Positions 16,575 through 25,923 of a DNA stretch of 64,000 bases are shown here, one piece after another. Position 1 is the stretch's first letter. Each line of letters begins with the position of its first letter. The stretch lies in assembly GCA_029782355.1 (NCBI GenBank), contig JAKOUY010000016.1:744001-808000 (forward strand), written 5' to 3'. The notes below the pieces were generated by a model. The model saw only the letters and a program-made list of their open reading frames with translations, ran no database searches and was not told where the DNA came from. Source of the DNA: Actinomycetes bacterium. Its GTDB lineage: Bacteria; Actinomycetota; Acidimicrobiia; Acidimicrobiales; Ilumatobacteraceae. The position numbers and the translations under genes are program-made.

Positions 16575-18206
16575 ATGGGTGCGCCAGCCAGTGGACGTCG
16601 GATCGAGGGTCACGCCGGGGAGCAGGCCGTCGCGGCCATGCTGCAGGCCGGTACGGACACGATGTTCACGCTCAACGGTGGGCACATCTGGCCGTTGTAC
16701 GAGGCGGCCCGCAACCAGGGGATGGCCATCGTCGACACCCGTCACGAGCAGACCGCGACGTTCGCCGCCGAGGCCTACGCCAAGCTCACCCGCCGACCCG
16801 GGTTGGCCGCGCTGACCGCCGGCCCGGGGATCACCAACGGAGTCTCGGCGGTGACCAGCGCCTGGTTCAACGGGTCGCCGCTCGTCGTCCTCGGCGGCCG
16901 CGCCGGCCAGCTGCGCTGGGGGTCGGGGTCGCTGCAGGAGATGGATCACGTGCCGGTGATGGCGTCGATCACCAAGTCGGCCGCAACCGTGTTCCGCGCC
17001 GAGCACGCCGCCGCCATGGTTCACGAGGCGGTGACGCTGGCGGCGACCCCGCATCGAGGGCCGGTGTTCCTCGACTTCCCGATCGACGTGTTCGGGCCGT
17101 CGGCCGGGGTCCTGCCGGCCGCCGATCCCCCCGGGCGGCGGGGGAGCGCCCCCGATCCGTCGGCGGTCGCCGACCTGGCGGCGCGGCTGGTCGCCGCCGA
17201 GCGTCCCGCCCTGATCGTCGGGAGCGACGCCTACTGGGCCGGGGCCGAGACCGAGTTGCTGGCCGCAGCCGAGCACCTCGACGTTCCCTGCTACGTCAAC
17301 GGCTTGGGCCGCGGCCTGCTGCCGGCCCGCCATCGGCTGGCCTTCCTGCGGACCCGCGGGCTGCTCAAGCAACGGGCCGACCTGGTGGTGGTCGTGGGCA
17401 CCCCCCTGGACTTCCGCCTCGGCTTCGGCTCGTTCGGTGCCGCCGAGGTGGTCCACCTGGTCGACGCCGACTCGCAGCGCGCCGCCCACCTCACGGTGCC
17501 CACGGCAGTGGGCGACCTCGCCGCCACGCTCGCCTCGCTGGCCGACGGGCCGGGCGCCCGTCATGACTCGTGGGTGACGGAGCTGCGCGCCGCCGAGGAG
17601 CGCGCCCGGCAGGCCGACGCCGGCGCGTTGGGCGCCGACGCCTCGCCGATCCAGCCGTCGCGCATCTACGGCGAGCTGGCCCGCCGGTTGGCCGACGATG
17701 CCGTCGTCATCTGCGACGGCGGGGACTTCGCCAGCTACGCCGGGAAGTACGTCGAGGTCCAGCAGCCGGGCTGCTGGCTGGACACCGGCCCCTACGGCTG
17801 CCTGGGCAACGGGCCGGGCTACGCCATCGCCGCCCGGCGGTGCCGACCGTCCAGCCAGGTGGTGGTGCTGCTGGGCGACGGTGCCGCGGGGTTCAGCCTG
17901 ATGGACGTCGATTCGCTGGTCCGCCACCGGCTGCCGGTGGTCATGGTGGTCGGCAACAACGGCATGTGGGGGCTGGAGAAGCACCCGATGCGGGCGATCT
18001 ACGGCTGGGACGTGGCCTGCGATCTGCAGCCCGATTGCCGCTATGACCAGGTGGTGGCTGCCCTCGGCGGCGCCGGCGAGACCGTCGAGCGTGCCGACCA
18101 GATCGGCCCGGCCTTGGACCGGGCCTTCGCCAGCGGCGTGCCCTACCTGGTCAACGTGCGCACCGACCCGGCCGACGTCTACCCGCGCACGTCGAACCTC
18201 GGCTGA
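16575..18206 (+). CDS. Thiamine-diphosphate-binding enzyme, acetolactate synthase-like
   Basis: A 543-residue enzyme of the acetohydroxyacid synthase/decarboxylase family. The N-terminal ThDP pyrimidine domain has the catalytic Glu58 in DTRHEQTATFAAEAYAK. The middle domain spans roughly 190-330. The C-terminal PP domain has GDGAAGFSLMDVD and NNGMWG for Mg-diphosphate. The family also includes oxalyl-CoA decarboxylase and 2-hydroxyacyl-CoA lyase, so the reaction is uncertain; no small regulatory subunit gene is nearby, which argues against a main biosynthetic AHAS. An in-frame TTG at 16563 is an alternative start. Confidence 0.85.
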   Translation: MGAPASGRRIEGHAGEQAVAAMLQAGTDTMFTLNGGHIWPLYEAARNQGMAIVDTRHEQTATFAAEAYAKLTRRPGLAALTAGPGITNGVSAVTSAWFNGSPLVVLGGRAGQLRWGSGSLQEMDHVPVMASITKSAATVFRAEHAAAMVHEAVTLAATPHRGPVFLDFPIDVFGPSAGVLPAADPPGRRGSAPDPSAVADLAARLVAAERPALIVGSDAYWAGAETELLAAAEHLDVPCYVNGLGRGLLPARHRLAFLRTRGLLKQRADLVVVVGTPLDFRLGFGSFGAAEVVHLVDADSQRAAHLTVPTAVGDLAATLASLADGPGARHDSWVTELRAAEERARQADAGALGADASPIQPSRIYGELARRLADDAVVICDGGDFASYAGKYVEVQQPGCWLDTGPYGCLGNGPGYAIAARRCRPSSQVVVLLGDGAAGFSLMDVDSLVRHRLPVVMVVGNNGMWGLEKHPMRAIYGWDVACDLQPDCRYDQVVAALGGAGETVERADQIGPALDRAFASGVPYLVNVRTDPADVYPRTSNLG

Positions 18207-18223
18207 GCCACCCGCCTGGCTCG

Positions 18224-18229
18224 TAGCAT
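18224..18229 (+). promoter_or_regulatory. Candidate -10 element of MFS-tldD-tldE operon
   Basis: TAGCAT, 7 nt before ATG 18237. No Shine-Dalgarno sequence lies between, so transcription probably begins at or next to the start codon. Confidence 0.5.
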
Positions 18230-18236
18230 CACGGCG

Positions 18237-19574
18237 ATGCGCCCGCGCCGGCTGACCTACCACTGGGTGGTGTTCGCCGCGGCCTTCGTCGTCCTGCTCG
18301 GCGCGGCGGGCGTGCGTAGTGCGCCGAGCGTGCTGATCGACCCGCTGCGCGACGCGTTCGGCTGGAGCCGGGCCACGGTGGGCCTGGCGGTGAGCATCAA
18401 CGTGCTGCTGTTCGGGTTCATCGGGCCGTTCGCCGCAGCGTTGCAGCAGCGATTCGGGCTCCGCCGGGTCACCCTGGTGGCCCTGGTGGTCATCGGCTGC
18501 GGGGCGCTGGCGACCTCGCAGATGAGCCGGCCGTGGCATCTCTACCTGCTGTGGGGGGTGCTGGTCGGTGTCGGGTCGGGCTGCATGGCCACGGTGTTCG
18601 CCTCGACGGTGGCCAGCCGATGGTTCGTCGCCCGCCGGGGCCTGATCACCGGAGCGCTCACCGCGGCCACGGCCAGCGGTCAGCTGGTGTTCCTGCCGAT
18701 GCTGACCACCGTCGCCAAGCACCACGGTTGGCAGTGGGTGGGCATCACCGTGGCCATCGGCGTGTTCGCCGTGATCCCGGTGGTGGCCCTGTTCCTGCGC
18801 AACCAGCCGGCCGACGTCGGCCTGACCGCCTATGGCGCCACGGCCGACACCCCGGCCCCACGACCGATCGGCAACCCGGTGGGTGCCGCCTTCGGGGCGC
18901 TCGGCGCGGCGTGGTCCTCCGGAGCGTTCTGGCTGCTGTTCGGCAGCTTCGCCGTGTGCGGGCTGTCGACCACCGGGCTGGTCCAGACCCACTTCATCTC
19001 CGCCGCCCACGAGCATGGACTGTCGGAGACCCAGGCCGGCACCTACCTGGCGCTGATCGGCGGGTTCGACATCGCCGGCACGCTGCTGAGCGGATGGCTC
19101 ACCGACCGGGTCGACCCGCGCAAGCTGCTGCTCTGCTACTACCTGCTGCGCGGCCTGAGCCTGTTCGTCCTCGACCCGGCCCTCGCCCACGGTGGGGGCG
19201 GCCTGTTCGGGTTCATGGCCTTCTACGGCCTCGACTGGGTGGCCACCGTGCCGCCCACCATCGCCCTGTGCATCCACCACTTCGGCCGGGACCGCGGCCC
19301 GCTGGTCTACGGCTGGGTCTTCGCCGGGCATCAGATCGGCGGGGCCCTTGCCGCCTGGGGAGCCGGGGCACTGCACGACCGCACCGGCACCTACCGCCCG
19401 GCCTTCCTGATCGCCGGGGTGTGCTGCCTGATCGCCGCCGCCGGGGTGATGGCCATCCGCCATCCGGACGAACGCCCGCCCCTGCTGGCCCCGGTCCCGG
19501 CCTGGCCGACCCCGAACTCGCCGATCCGGCCTCGGCCGGGCGGAAATGGGCCGGGGATAGCCTCGCCGGGATGA
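18237..19574 (+). CDS. Major facilitator superfamily transporter
   Basis: A 445-residue protein with about twelve hydrophobic segments. The A-motif region is partly kept as ALQQRFGLRRV between helices 2 and 3, and the second half has GWLTDRVDPRKLL. The spacing and the SRWFVARRGLITG segment resemble the monocarboxylate/oxalate-formate antiporter branch, so an organic anion is a plausible substrate. The C-terminal 30 residues are Pro-rich and cytoplasmic. Its stop overlaps the tldD start (ATGA), linking the transporter to the TldD/TldE protease. Confidence 0.88.
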   Translation: MRPRRLTYHWVVFAAAFVVLLGAAGVRSAPSVLIDPLRDAFGWSRATVGLAVSINVLLFGFIGPFAAALQQRFGLRRVTLVALVVIGCGALATSQMSRPWHLYLLWGVLVGVGSGCMATVFASTVASRWFVARRGLITGALTAATASGQLVFLPMLTTVAKHHGWQWVGITVAIGVFAVIPVVALFLRNQPADVGLTAYGATADTPAPRPIGNPVGAAFGALGAAWSSGAFWLLFGSFAVCGLSTTGLVQTHFISAAHEHGLSETQAGTYLALIGGFDIAGTLLSGWLTDRVDPRKLLLCYYLLRGLSLFVLDPALAHGGGGLFGFMAFYGLDWVATVPPTIALCIHHFGRDRGPLVYGWVFAGHQIGGALAAWGAGALHDRTGTYRPAFLIAGVCCLIAAAGVMAIRHPDERPPLLAPVPAWPTPNSPIRPRPGGNGPGIASPG

Positions 19575-20962
19575 TCGATCAGGACGTGCTGGAGCGGGTG
19601 CTGTCCCGCGCCGTTCGGACCGGTGCCGAGTTCGCCGAGGTCTACGCCGAGGATCGGCGGGGCACCTCGGCCGGCCTCGACGACGGAACCGTCGAGCAGG
19701 TCAACTCCGGGCGCGACCGCGGCGCCGGCGTGCGCGTCGTGGCCGGGGAGACCACCGGCTTCGCCTACACGTCGGACCTCAGCGAGGCCGGCTTGCTGAC
19801 CGCGGCCGAGGCCGCGGCCGCCGCCGCTCGCCAGGGCGGCGACGTGATCCGCACCGTTGCCCTGACCGACGGGCCCCGACGGGTGGTCAGCCCGGTGGAC
19901 ACCCAGCCGGACACGGTCAGCACGGCAGCCAAGGTCGAGCTGCTCAACCGGATGAACGACGCCGCCCGCTCGTCCGGGGCGTCCATCGCCCAGGTCAGCG
20001 CCAGCTACGCCGACGGGCGCAAGCGCTTCCTGGTGGCCAACACCGACGGGGTCCTGGCCCACGACGAGCAGTGCCGGATCAACGTCCGCTGCCAGGTGGT
20101 GGCCGACGGCGACTCCGGCATGCAGACCGGGTTCCAGAGCGCTGGGTTCACCATGGGCTTCGAGATGTTCGACACCGTCGATGTCGAGGAGCTGGCCCGT
20201 GACGCCGCCCGTCAGGCGCTGACCAAGCTGCGCGCCCGCCCGGCACCCAGCGGCACGCTGCCGGTGGTGATCCACCGCGGCACCGGTGGGGTGCTGTTCC
20301 ACGAGGCCTGTGGCCACGGCTTGGAGGCCGACCTGGTGAGCAAGGGCGGCTCGGTGTACCGCGACCGCCGCGGCCAGACCGTGGCCTCCCCGCTGATCAC
20401 GCTGGTTGACGACGGGACGATGTCCGGTCAGTGGGGCGCCATCGGCTACGACGACGAGGGTCACCCCAGCCAGTACAACGTGCTGATCCAGGACGGGGTG
20501 CTCACCGACTACATGTGGGACTTCCTGCGGGCCCGCAAGGAGGGTCGGGCCCAGTCCGGCAACGGTCGGCGGCAGAGCTACCAACACCTGCCGATGGTCC
20601 GGATGACCAACACCTACGTGCTCAACGGCCCCCACGATCCCGACGACATCGTCGCCGACACCGACTACGGCGTGTTCGTCGCCGAGCTGGGCGGTGGTCA
20701 GGTGAACACGGCCTCGGGCGACTTCGTCTTCGGCATGCAGGAGGCCTACCTGATCGAGGGCGGGCGGATCACCGAACCGCTGCGCGAGGGCAACCTGATC
20801 GGCAACGGGCCGCAGGTGCTGCGCGACATCGACCTCCTGGGCAACGACTTCGCCATGGGTCGCCCGGGCACCTGCGGCAAGGACGGCCAGGGGGTGCCGG
20901 TGGGTGACGGGCAACCGACGCTGCGGGTCCGGGCGCTGACCATCGGCGGGACCGCGGCATGA
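19571..20962 (+). CDS. tldD: Metalloprotease TldD
   Basis: A 463-residue catalytic subunit of the TldD/TldE heterodimeric protease, which degrades unfolded peptides and matures some peptide natural products. The zinc-binding motif HExxxH is HEACGH at residues 244-249. The C-terminal half has the conserved GGGQVNTASGDFVFG-like stretch. Length matches the family. ATG 19571 overlaps the MFS stop; the frame open upstream is a shadow. tldE follows with an ATGA overlap, as expected for subunits made in equal amount. Confidence 0.94.
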   Translation: MIDQDVLERVLSRAVRTGAEFAEVYAEDRRGTSAGLDDGTVEQVNSGRDRGAGVRVVAGETTGFAYTSDLSEAGLLTAAEAAAAAARQGGDVIRTVALTDGPRRVVSPVDTQPDTVSTAAKVELLNRMNDAARSSGASIAQVSASYADGRKRFLVANTDGVLAHDEQCRINVRCQVVADGDSGMQTGFQSAGFTMGFEMFDTVDVEELARDAARQALTKLRARPAPSGTLPVVIHRGTGGVLFHEACGHGLEADLVSKGGSVYRDRRGQTVASPLITLVDDGTMSGQWGAIGYDDEGHPSQYNVLIQDGVLTDYMWDFLRARKEGRAQSGNGRRQSYQHLPMVRMTNTYVLNGPHDPDDIVADTDYGVFVAELGGGQVNTASGDFVFGMQEAYLIEGGRITEPLREGNLIGNGPQVLRDIDLLGNDFAMGRPGTCGKDGQGVPVGDGQPTLRVRALTIGGTAA

Positions 20963-22299
20963 GCGATCTGCTGGACATCGCCGATCGGGTCGTGGCCATG
21001 GCCAGACCCGGTGAGCAGCTCGAGGCCTTCGTCGCCCGCGGCACGGAGACCGACGTGCGCGTCTACGCCGGCGAGGTCGAGCACTTCGTCAGTGCCCAGA
21101 GCCAGGGCATCGGCATCCGGGTCGTGCGCGACGGGCGGACCGGGTTCGCCTACGCCGGCACGCTGGACGACACGGTGATCGCCGAGGTCCTCGCCGACGC
21201 CCGCCAGAACGTCGAGTTCGGCACGCCGGACCCGTACGCCGGGGTGGCCGAACCCGACGGTGTGCCGGTCACCGAGGTCGAGCTGTGGAGCGACGAGCTG
21301 GCCGAGTTCGCCGTCGACGCCAAGATCGCCCTGGCCAAGGAGCTGGAGCAGTTCGTCCTGGCTGCCGACTCGCGGGTGCGCGTCGAGGATGCCAACTACG
21401 CCGATGGGGCGGCGGAGGCGGCGGTGGCCAACACCGCCGGGATTCGCCGCTACGGGCGGGAGAACGGCTGCTACCTGGTGGTCAGCTCCCTGGCCGAGGA
21501 TCGCGGTGAGATGCAGACCGGCTACGGCTTCAGCGTCGGGCGCCGCCCTGCGGAGCTCAGCGTGGCCAAGGCCGGCGGTGATGCCGCCGAGCGGGCCACC
21601 CGCCTGCTCGGAGCCACCAAGCCGGCGTCGCGGCGCACCACCGTGGTGTTGAGCCCCTACGTAACCGCCCAGTTCCTGGCGATCATCGGCTCGACGCTCA
21701 ATGGCGAGGCGGTCAGCAAGGGCCGCAGCCTGTTCCGCGATCGGCTCGGCGACACGGTGGCCAACCCGCTGGTGACGCTGCTCGACGACCCGACCAACCC
21801 GCTGGCCTACACCGCGACCGATGTCGACGGCGAGGGCCTGGCGGCCCGGGCCAAGCCATTGATCGAAGCCGGGGTGCTGCGCCAGTTCGTGCACAACGCC
21901 TACTCCGCCCGGCGGATGGGCACGGCCAGCACCGCCAACGCCACCCGTGGCGGGTTCAAGGGCACGCCCGGTGTCGGCTGCCTGGCGCTGCAGCTGCAGC
22001 CGGGGACGGGCACCCAGGACGAGCTGATTGCCGCGGTCGACGACGGCGTGCTGATCTACGAGGTCTCCGGGCTGCACAGCGGGGTCAACCCGATCTCGGG
22101 CGACTTCTCCACCGGCGCGTCCGGGGTGTCGATCACCGGTGGGCAGCTCGGCGCGCCGGTCCGCGAGTTCACCCTCGGCTCGACCCTGCAACGGATGCTG
22201 CTCGACGTGGTCGCCGTCGGCGGCGACGTCGAGTGGCTGCCCATGTCGGCGGCCGGGGTCAGCCTGGTGATCGGCGACGTGACCCTGTCGGGCTCCTGA
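20959..22299 (+). CDS. pmbA: TldE/PmbA family protein
   Basis: A 446-residue partner of TldD (TldE, also called PmbA). It has the family fold, with GFAYAGTLDDTVI in the N-terminal domain, KGRSLFRDRLGDTVANPLVTLLDDPT in the middle, and NPISGDFSTGASGV near the end. It lacks the HExxxH zinc motif, as TldE subunits do. It starts at ATG 20959 overlapping the tldD stop. The gene ends only 4 bp from the convergent monooxygenase gene, with no room for a classical terminator. Confidence 0.93.
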   Translation: MSDLLDIADRVVAMARPGEQLEAFVARGTETDVRVYAGEVEHFVSAQSQGIGIRVVRDGRTGFAYAGTLDDTVIAEVLADARQNVEFGTPDPYAGVAEPDGVPVTEVELWSDELAEFAVDAKIALAKELEQFVLAADSRVRVEDANYADGAAEAAVANTAGIRRYGRENGCYLVVSSLAEDRGEMQTGYGFSVGRRPAELSVAKAGGDAAERATRLLGATKPASRRTTVVLSPYVTAQFLAIIGSTLNGEAVSKGRSLFRDRLGDTVANPLVTLLDDPTNPLAYTATDVDGEGLAARAKPLIEAGVLRQFVHNAYSARRMGTASTANATRGGFKGTPGVGCLALQLQPGTGTQDELIAAVDDGVLIYEVSGLHSGVNPISGDFSTGASGVSITGGQLGAPVREFTLGSTLQRMLLDVVAVGGDVEWLPMSAAGVSLVIGDVTLSGS

Positions 22300-22303
22300 C
22301 GGG

Positions 22304-24268
22304 TCAGCCGAACGTCAGGTGCGCCGGGTCGGCGGCGTGGGTCCAGCGCCAGTACTGCTGGGTCGGCCACGGCGACAGCGTGTACACCTTGCCTTGCGGG
22401 TTCTTGTAGTGCGAGTGGGTGATCGTCGGGTGTGACCAGACCATCTGGTCGATCTCCCGGCGGTAGTGGGCCACGTAGTCGTCGTAGGCCTCCTGGGTGA
22501 CCTCGACCGTGCGGTGCCCACCCTCCAGCAGCTGGCGAAGCGCGTCGAGCACGTAGCGCATCTGGCACTCGGACTGGAAGATCAGGTTGCCGCCGTGGGC
22601 CAGGTTGGTGCCCGGCCCGTACAGGCAGAACAGGTTCGGGTAGTCGGGGACGGCCATGCCCAGGTAGGCCGTCGGCTCGTCACCCCATCGCTCGCGCAGC
22701 GGCTGGCCGCTGCGGCCGACGATGTCCATCGGGTACAGGAAGTCGTTGTGCCGGAAGCCGGTGGCATAGACGATTAGGTCGGCCGGGTGGTGGCGACCGT
22801 CGGCGTCGATCACCCCGTCGGCGACGATCCGCTCGATCGGTGTGCGGACCAGTTCGACGTTCTCACGGGTCAGGCAGCGCAACCAGCTGCCGTTGTCCTG
22901 CAGGGTCCGCTTGCCCGAGGCCGGATAGTCCGGGATCACCTTGGCGAGCAGCTCCGGGTCGTCGCCCACCTGGCTGGCGATCCACGTGGTGAACACCGAT
23001 CGGGTGATCTCGTTGATCGGGTTGATCGCCGTGCCGTCGTCGTTGCCGGCGTAGGTCGGGTCGATCCGGCTGCGGTCCATGGTCAGCCCGGCGCCCGGCA
23101 GGAAGGTCATCAACCGGAACCATCGCCCGTAGAAGGGCAGGTGGCGCATGGCCCAGGTGTCGCCGGGCGGGATCGCCCGGTGGTAGTTCGGGTTGGGGAA
23201 CATCCACTGCGCCGTGCGCTGGAAGACGGTGAGGTGCTCGACCTCGGGGGCGATGGTCGGGGCGATCTGGAACCCGCTGGCGCCGGCTCCGATCTGCACG
23301 ACGCGCCGTCCCCGATGATCGACGGCGTGGTCCCAGCGGGCGGCGTGGAACCACGGACCGGCGAAGTCGTCGCGTCCGGGGAGGTCGGGGATCAACGGCC
23401 GGTTCAACGAGCCGACCGCGCTGATCACCACCCGGGCGGCGGCGGTGTCGGTGGACCCGTCGGAGGTGCGCATCTCCACCCGCCACATCGCCGCCTGGTC
23501 GTCCCAGGTCATCCGGGTCACCTCGGTGCCGAAGCGGCAGGCGCCGCCGAGATCCTGCTCGTCGAGGATGCGCTGGAAGTAGGCCTGCAGCTCGGGTTGG
23601 CGGACGAAGTACTCACTCCAGTGGTCGGCCTCGTCGTTGGCGTAGGTGTAGAAGTGGCTGCCGATGTCCACCCGGGCGCCGGGATAGTGGTTCTCGTACC
23701 ACGTCCCGCCCGGGCCGTCGTTCTTCTCGACGACCACGACGGGGATCCCGGCCTGGCGCAGTTGCACGGCGGCCAACAGTCCGGCCTCGCCGCAGCCGAC
23801 GATCAGGACCGGGCAGGCGGCGCGTTGCTCGGCCGGCAACGCGTCGGCCCACGTCGTATCGGCCCACGACGGCCCGTCGAGCTGGAGGTCCTCGACGAAC
23901 ATGGCCACCGAGTCGTCGGGGATCGGTGCCAGCAGCAGGAACTCCATCATCTCGCGGAGCACCTCGGGGGACGGGGGCGGCGGCAGCCGGCACCCGCCGT
24001 CGCGGTAGGCGGCGATGACGGGCAGCGCCCGCCGGCGGGCCTCGGCCTTGTCCGGCTCGCTCATGTAGCCCTGGTACTCGTTGAGGAACACGCCGGCGGG
24101 CCGTAGCTCGCCACGGATCCACGACGGATCACCGGTGAGGTGCACCATCGAGCACAGCAGGCACGGGATGCTGACGTCCTCGAGTGCCGCGGCGATGGCG
24201 GCATCGTCGTCGGTGAAGGGCTCACCCTGATGGACGTGACGGTCGGTGGCATCGCGGCTGGTGACCAT
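22304..24268 (-). CDS. Flavin-containing monooxygenase, Baeyer-Villiger type
   Basis: A 654-residue FAD/NADPH enzyme. The FAD-binding motif is VGCGEAG (157-163) and the NADPH motif IGAGASG (326-332). Between them lies the Baeyer-Villiger fingerprint FxGxxxHxxxWD as FAGPWFHAARWD (302-313). The extra N-terminal region of about 150 residues resembles that of 4-hydroxyacetophenone monooxygenase, so ketone oxidation to an ester is the likely reaction. The natural substrate is unknown. It is transcribed alone toward tldE. Confidence 0.9.
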   Translation of the reverse strand: MVTSRDATDRHVHQGEPFTDDDAAIAAALEDVSIPCLLCSMVHLTGDPSWIRGELRPAGVFLNEYQGYMSEPDKAEARRRALPVIAAYRDGGCRLPPPPSPEVLREMMEFLLLAPIPDDSVAMFVEDLQLDGPSWADTTWADALPAEQRAACPVLIVGCGEAGLLAAVQLRQAGIPVVVVEKNDGPGGTWYENHYPGARVDIGSHFYTYANDEADHWSEYFVRQPELQAYFQRILDEQDLGGACRFGTEVTRMTWDDQAAMWRVEMRTSDGSTDTAAARVVISAVGSLNRPLIPDLPGRDDFAGPWFHAARWDHAVDHRGRRVVQIGAGASGFQIAPTIAPEVEHLTVFQRTAQWMFPNPNYHRAIPPGDTWAMRHLPFYGRWFRLMTFLPGAGLTMDRSRIDPTYAGNDDGTAINPINEITRSVFTTWIASQVGDDPELLAKVIPDYPASGKRTLQDNGSWLRCLTRENVELVRTPIERIVADGVIDADGRHHPADLIVYATGFRHNDFLYPMDIVGRSGQPLRERWGDEPTAYLGMAVPDYPNLFCLYGPGTNLAHGGNLIFQSECQMRYVLDALRQLLEGGHRTVEVTQEAYDDYVAHYRREIDQMVWSHPTITHSHYKNPQGKVYTLSPWPTQQYWRWTHAADPAHLTFG

Positions 24269-24301
24269 CCGCCAACACTCGCAGACCGCGACGCGCCCGG
24301 A

Positions 24302-25132
24302 TCAACCGGGGTCGTCCAGCCACTCGCTCATCAGCCGGCAGCGCAACCGGCGGCGCTGCGCGGCGCTGACGTCGAGCACCACCCGCCCGCTGCGAGGCTG
24401 GCCGGCTGCGGCCATCAGCGCCACGCTCGTCGGGCGGATGGCCACCGGGTCGTGACCCATCCACACCGCCATCGTCCGGGCGAACTCGAACAGGCTCACC
24501 GCCTCGGGGGCGGCCACGTTCAGCGTCGCCGGCCGGGTCCGCCAGCCGATCAGGCGGATCACCGCCTCGGCGACGTCGGCGGCGTGCGTCGGGCAGCGGA
24601 TCTCGTCGGTGCAGAACGACGCATCCCGCCCGGTCCGGCAGGCCCGGTCGATCCGCCGCTGCAGATCGGAGAGCTCGTCGGTGCCGTACACCACCGAGGT
24701 GCGGACCACGGTGGCCTGCGGGTCGGCGGCGTGCACGGCGGCCTCGGCGCGGGCCCACCACGCTCCTGGGGGGCTGACCGCATCGGGGGCATCGGTCTCG
24801 TCGTAGGGCACGGTGCGGCCGGCGAAGACCTCGTCGGTGGACAGCTGGACCAGTCGGGTCCGTGCCCGGCGGGCGGCGGCCGCCACGTTGCGGCTGGTCT
24901 CGACCAGCCGCCGGCCGTCGGTCGTCGCCGCGGGCACGTGGATCACCGCCGTCGCCCGCCACCCCGCCACGGCGTCGATCGTCGCCGTCGTGTCGGCCAG
25001 GTCGAGCATGGTGGGCGGCGGGGCGACGATCTCCCAGCCGCCCACCTCCGACGCCACCATCAGCTGGCGAGCGATCAACCGATCGCCGCCCACCACCAGC
25101 AGCAGCTTCTGGCGATGGGGACGCATCGGCAT
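24302..25132 (-). CDS. NAD-binding, RmlD-like sugar reductase fold protein lacking the YxxxK pair
   Basis: A 276-residue protein that follows dTDP-4-dehydrorhamnose reductase in outline. It has an N-terminal Rossmann start (LLLVVGGDRLIARQLM), VIHVPAATTD, LVQLSTDEVFAG, VRTSVVYGTDELSD and the late CPTHAADVAEAVIRLI. Where the catalytic Tyr-x-x-x-Lys should lie, the sequence reads PPGAWWARAEAAV, with no Tyr or Lys. The glycine-rich loop is also atypical (GGDRLI). It may be a non-catalytic or altered member. The start is ATG 25132 or ATG 25126. Confidence 0.72.
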   Translation of the reverse strand: MPMRPHRQKLLLVVGGDRLIARQLMVASEVGGWEIVAPPPTMLDLADTTATIDAVAGWRATAVIHVPAATTDGRRLVETSRNVAAAARRARTRLVQLSTDEVFAGRTVPYDETDAPDAVSPPGAWWARAEAAVHAADPQATVVRTSVVYGTDELSDLQRRIDRACRTGRDASFCTDEIRCPTHAADVAEAVIRLIGWRTRPATLNVAAPEAVSLFEFARTMAVWMGHDPVAIRPTSVALMAAAGQPRSGRVVLDVSAAQRRRLRCRLMSEWLDDPG

Positions 25133-25174
25133 CCCCCGCAGGTTACGGCTCCGGGCCGATCGCGGCCCGCCCGC

Positions 25175-25180
25175 TAACCT
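25175..25180 (+). promoter_or_regulatory. Candidate -10 element of PHP gene
   Basis: TAACCT, 7 nt before ATG 25188, with no ribosome binding site between. It predicts a leaderless mRNA that also carries uppP. Confidence 0.5.
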
Positions 25181-25187
25181 CCCGCCG

Positions 25188-25901
25188 ATGCCCGCGGCCA
25201 GCGACGACGCTGTGGCCCGCCACCCGCATCTCGCCGAGCCCTGCCGGGCGGGTTGGGTGCGTGTCGACCTGCACTGTCACACGATGTGGAGCGGCGACTC
25301 GACGACCACGCCGGACGAGCTGGCCGAGGCGGTCGCCGCCTGCGCCCTCGACGTGGTGTGCATCACCGACCATCACGCGATCGCCGGGGCCCGCCGGCTG
25401 GCCGGCGAGCTGGCCTGCCGGGTCGTGGTCGGTGAGGAGGTCCGCACCCAGCGCGGCGAGCTGATCGGCTGGTTCCTCACCGAACGGATCGCTGCCGGGC
25501 ACAGCCCGCTGGACACCGCCGCATCGATCCGTGCCCAGGGCGGGCTGGTGTACGTGCCCCATCCGTTCGACCCGCTGCGCCACAACCTCCACGAGTCGGC
25601 GCTGGCCGACCTGCACGCCAGCGGGCTGATCGACGCGGTGGAGGCCTTCAACGCCAAGACCAGCCTTCCTGGACTCAACGCCCGGGCCGGGCAGTGGGCC
25701 GCCGAGCACGGCGTCGCCGCCGGGGCCGGCAGTGACGCCCACGTGCCGGGTGGGTTCGGGGCGGCGTTCGTCGAGATGCCCGACTTCGACGGGCCCGGCT
25801 CGTTCCTCGACAGCCTGCGGCGCGGCCGCCTGGTCGGCCACCACTGGGATCGTCCCCGCCCGTGGACCGCCCGGGTCCTGCCCGGCACCACCGGGGACTG
25901 A
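25188..25901 (+). CDS. PHP domain phosphoesterase-like protein
   Basis: A 237-residue protein of the PHP superfamily. Metal-binding motifs are visible as VDLHCHTMWSGDS (H29, H31), CITDHHAIAG, VGEEV, VYVPHPFDP and, near the end, GAGSDAHVPGGFG. This set is typical of stand-alone PHP hydrolases acting on phosphoesters such as nucleoside phosphates or pAp. The substrate cannot be decided. ATG 25188 is preferred over the long open frame upstream, which is a shadow of the divergent gene. It lies 22 bp before uppP. Confidence 0.85.
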   Translation: MPAASDDAVARHPHLAEPCRAGWVRVDLHCHTMWSGDSTTTPDELAEAVAACALDVVCITDHHAIAGARRLAGELACRVVVGEEVRTQRGELIGWFLTERIAAGHSPLDTAASIRAQGGLVYVPHPFDPLRHNLHESALADLHASGLIDAVEAFNAKTSLPGLNARAGQWAAEHGVAAGAGSDAHVPGGFGAAFVEMPDFDGPGSFLDSLRRGRLVGHHWDRPRPWTARVLPGTTGD

Positions 25902-25923
25902 TCCTCCGGTAGAACTGACGCCC

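Noticed and set aside
16350-19463. 1037-codon open frame on the minus strand
   Set aside because: It is a shadow of the ThDP enzyme and MFS genes and runs into dxs out of frame; low-complexity translation with no motif.
22304-24268. Alternative plus-strand frame at 22787-24106 opposite the monooxygenase
   Set aside because: No motif; the minus strand carries two Rossmann motifs and the Baeyer-Villiger fingerprint in one frame.
25910-25916. TAGAACT as a -10 for uppP
   Set aside because: It does not fit TANNNT exactly, and uppP lies 22 bp behind the PHP gene, so read-through is enough.
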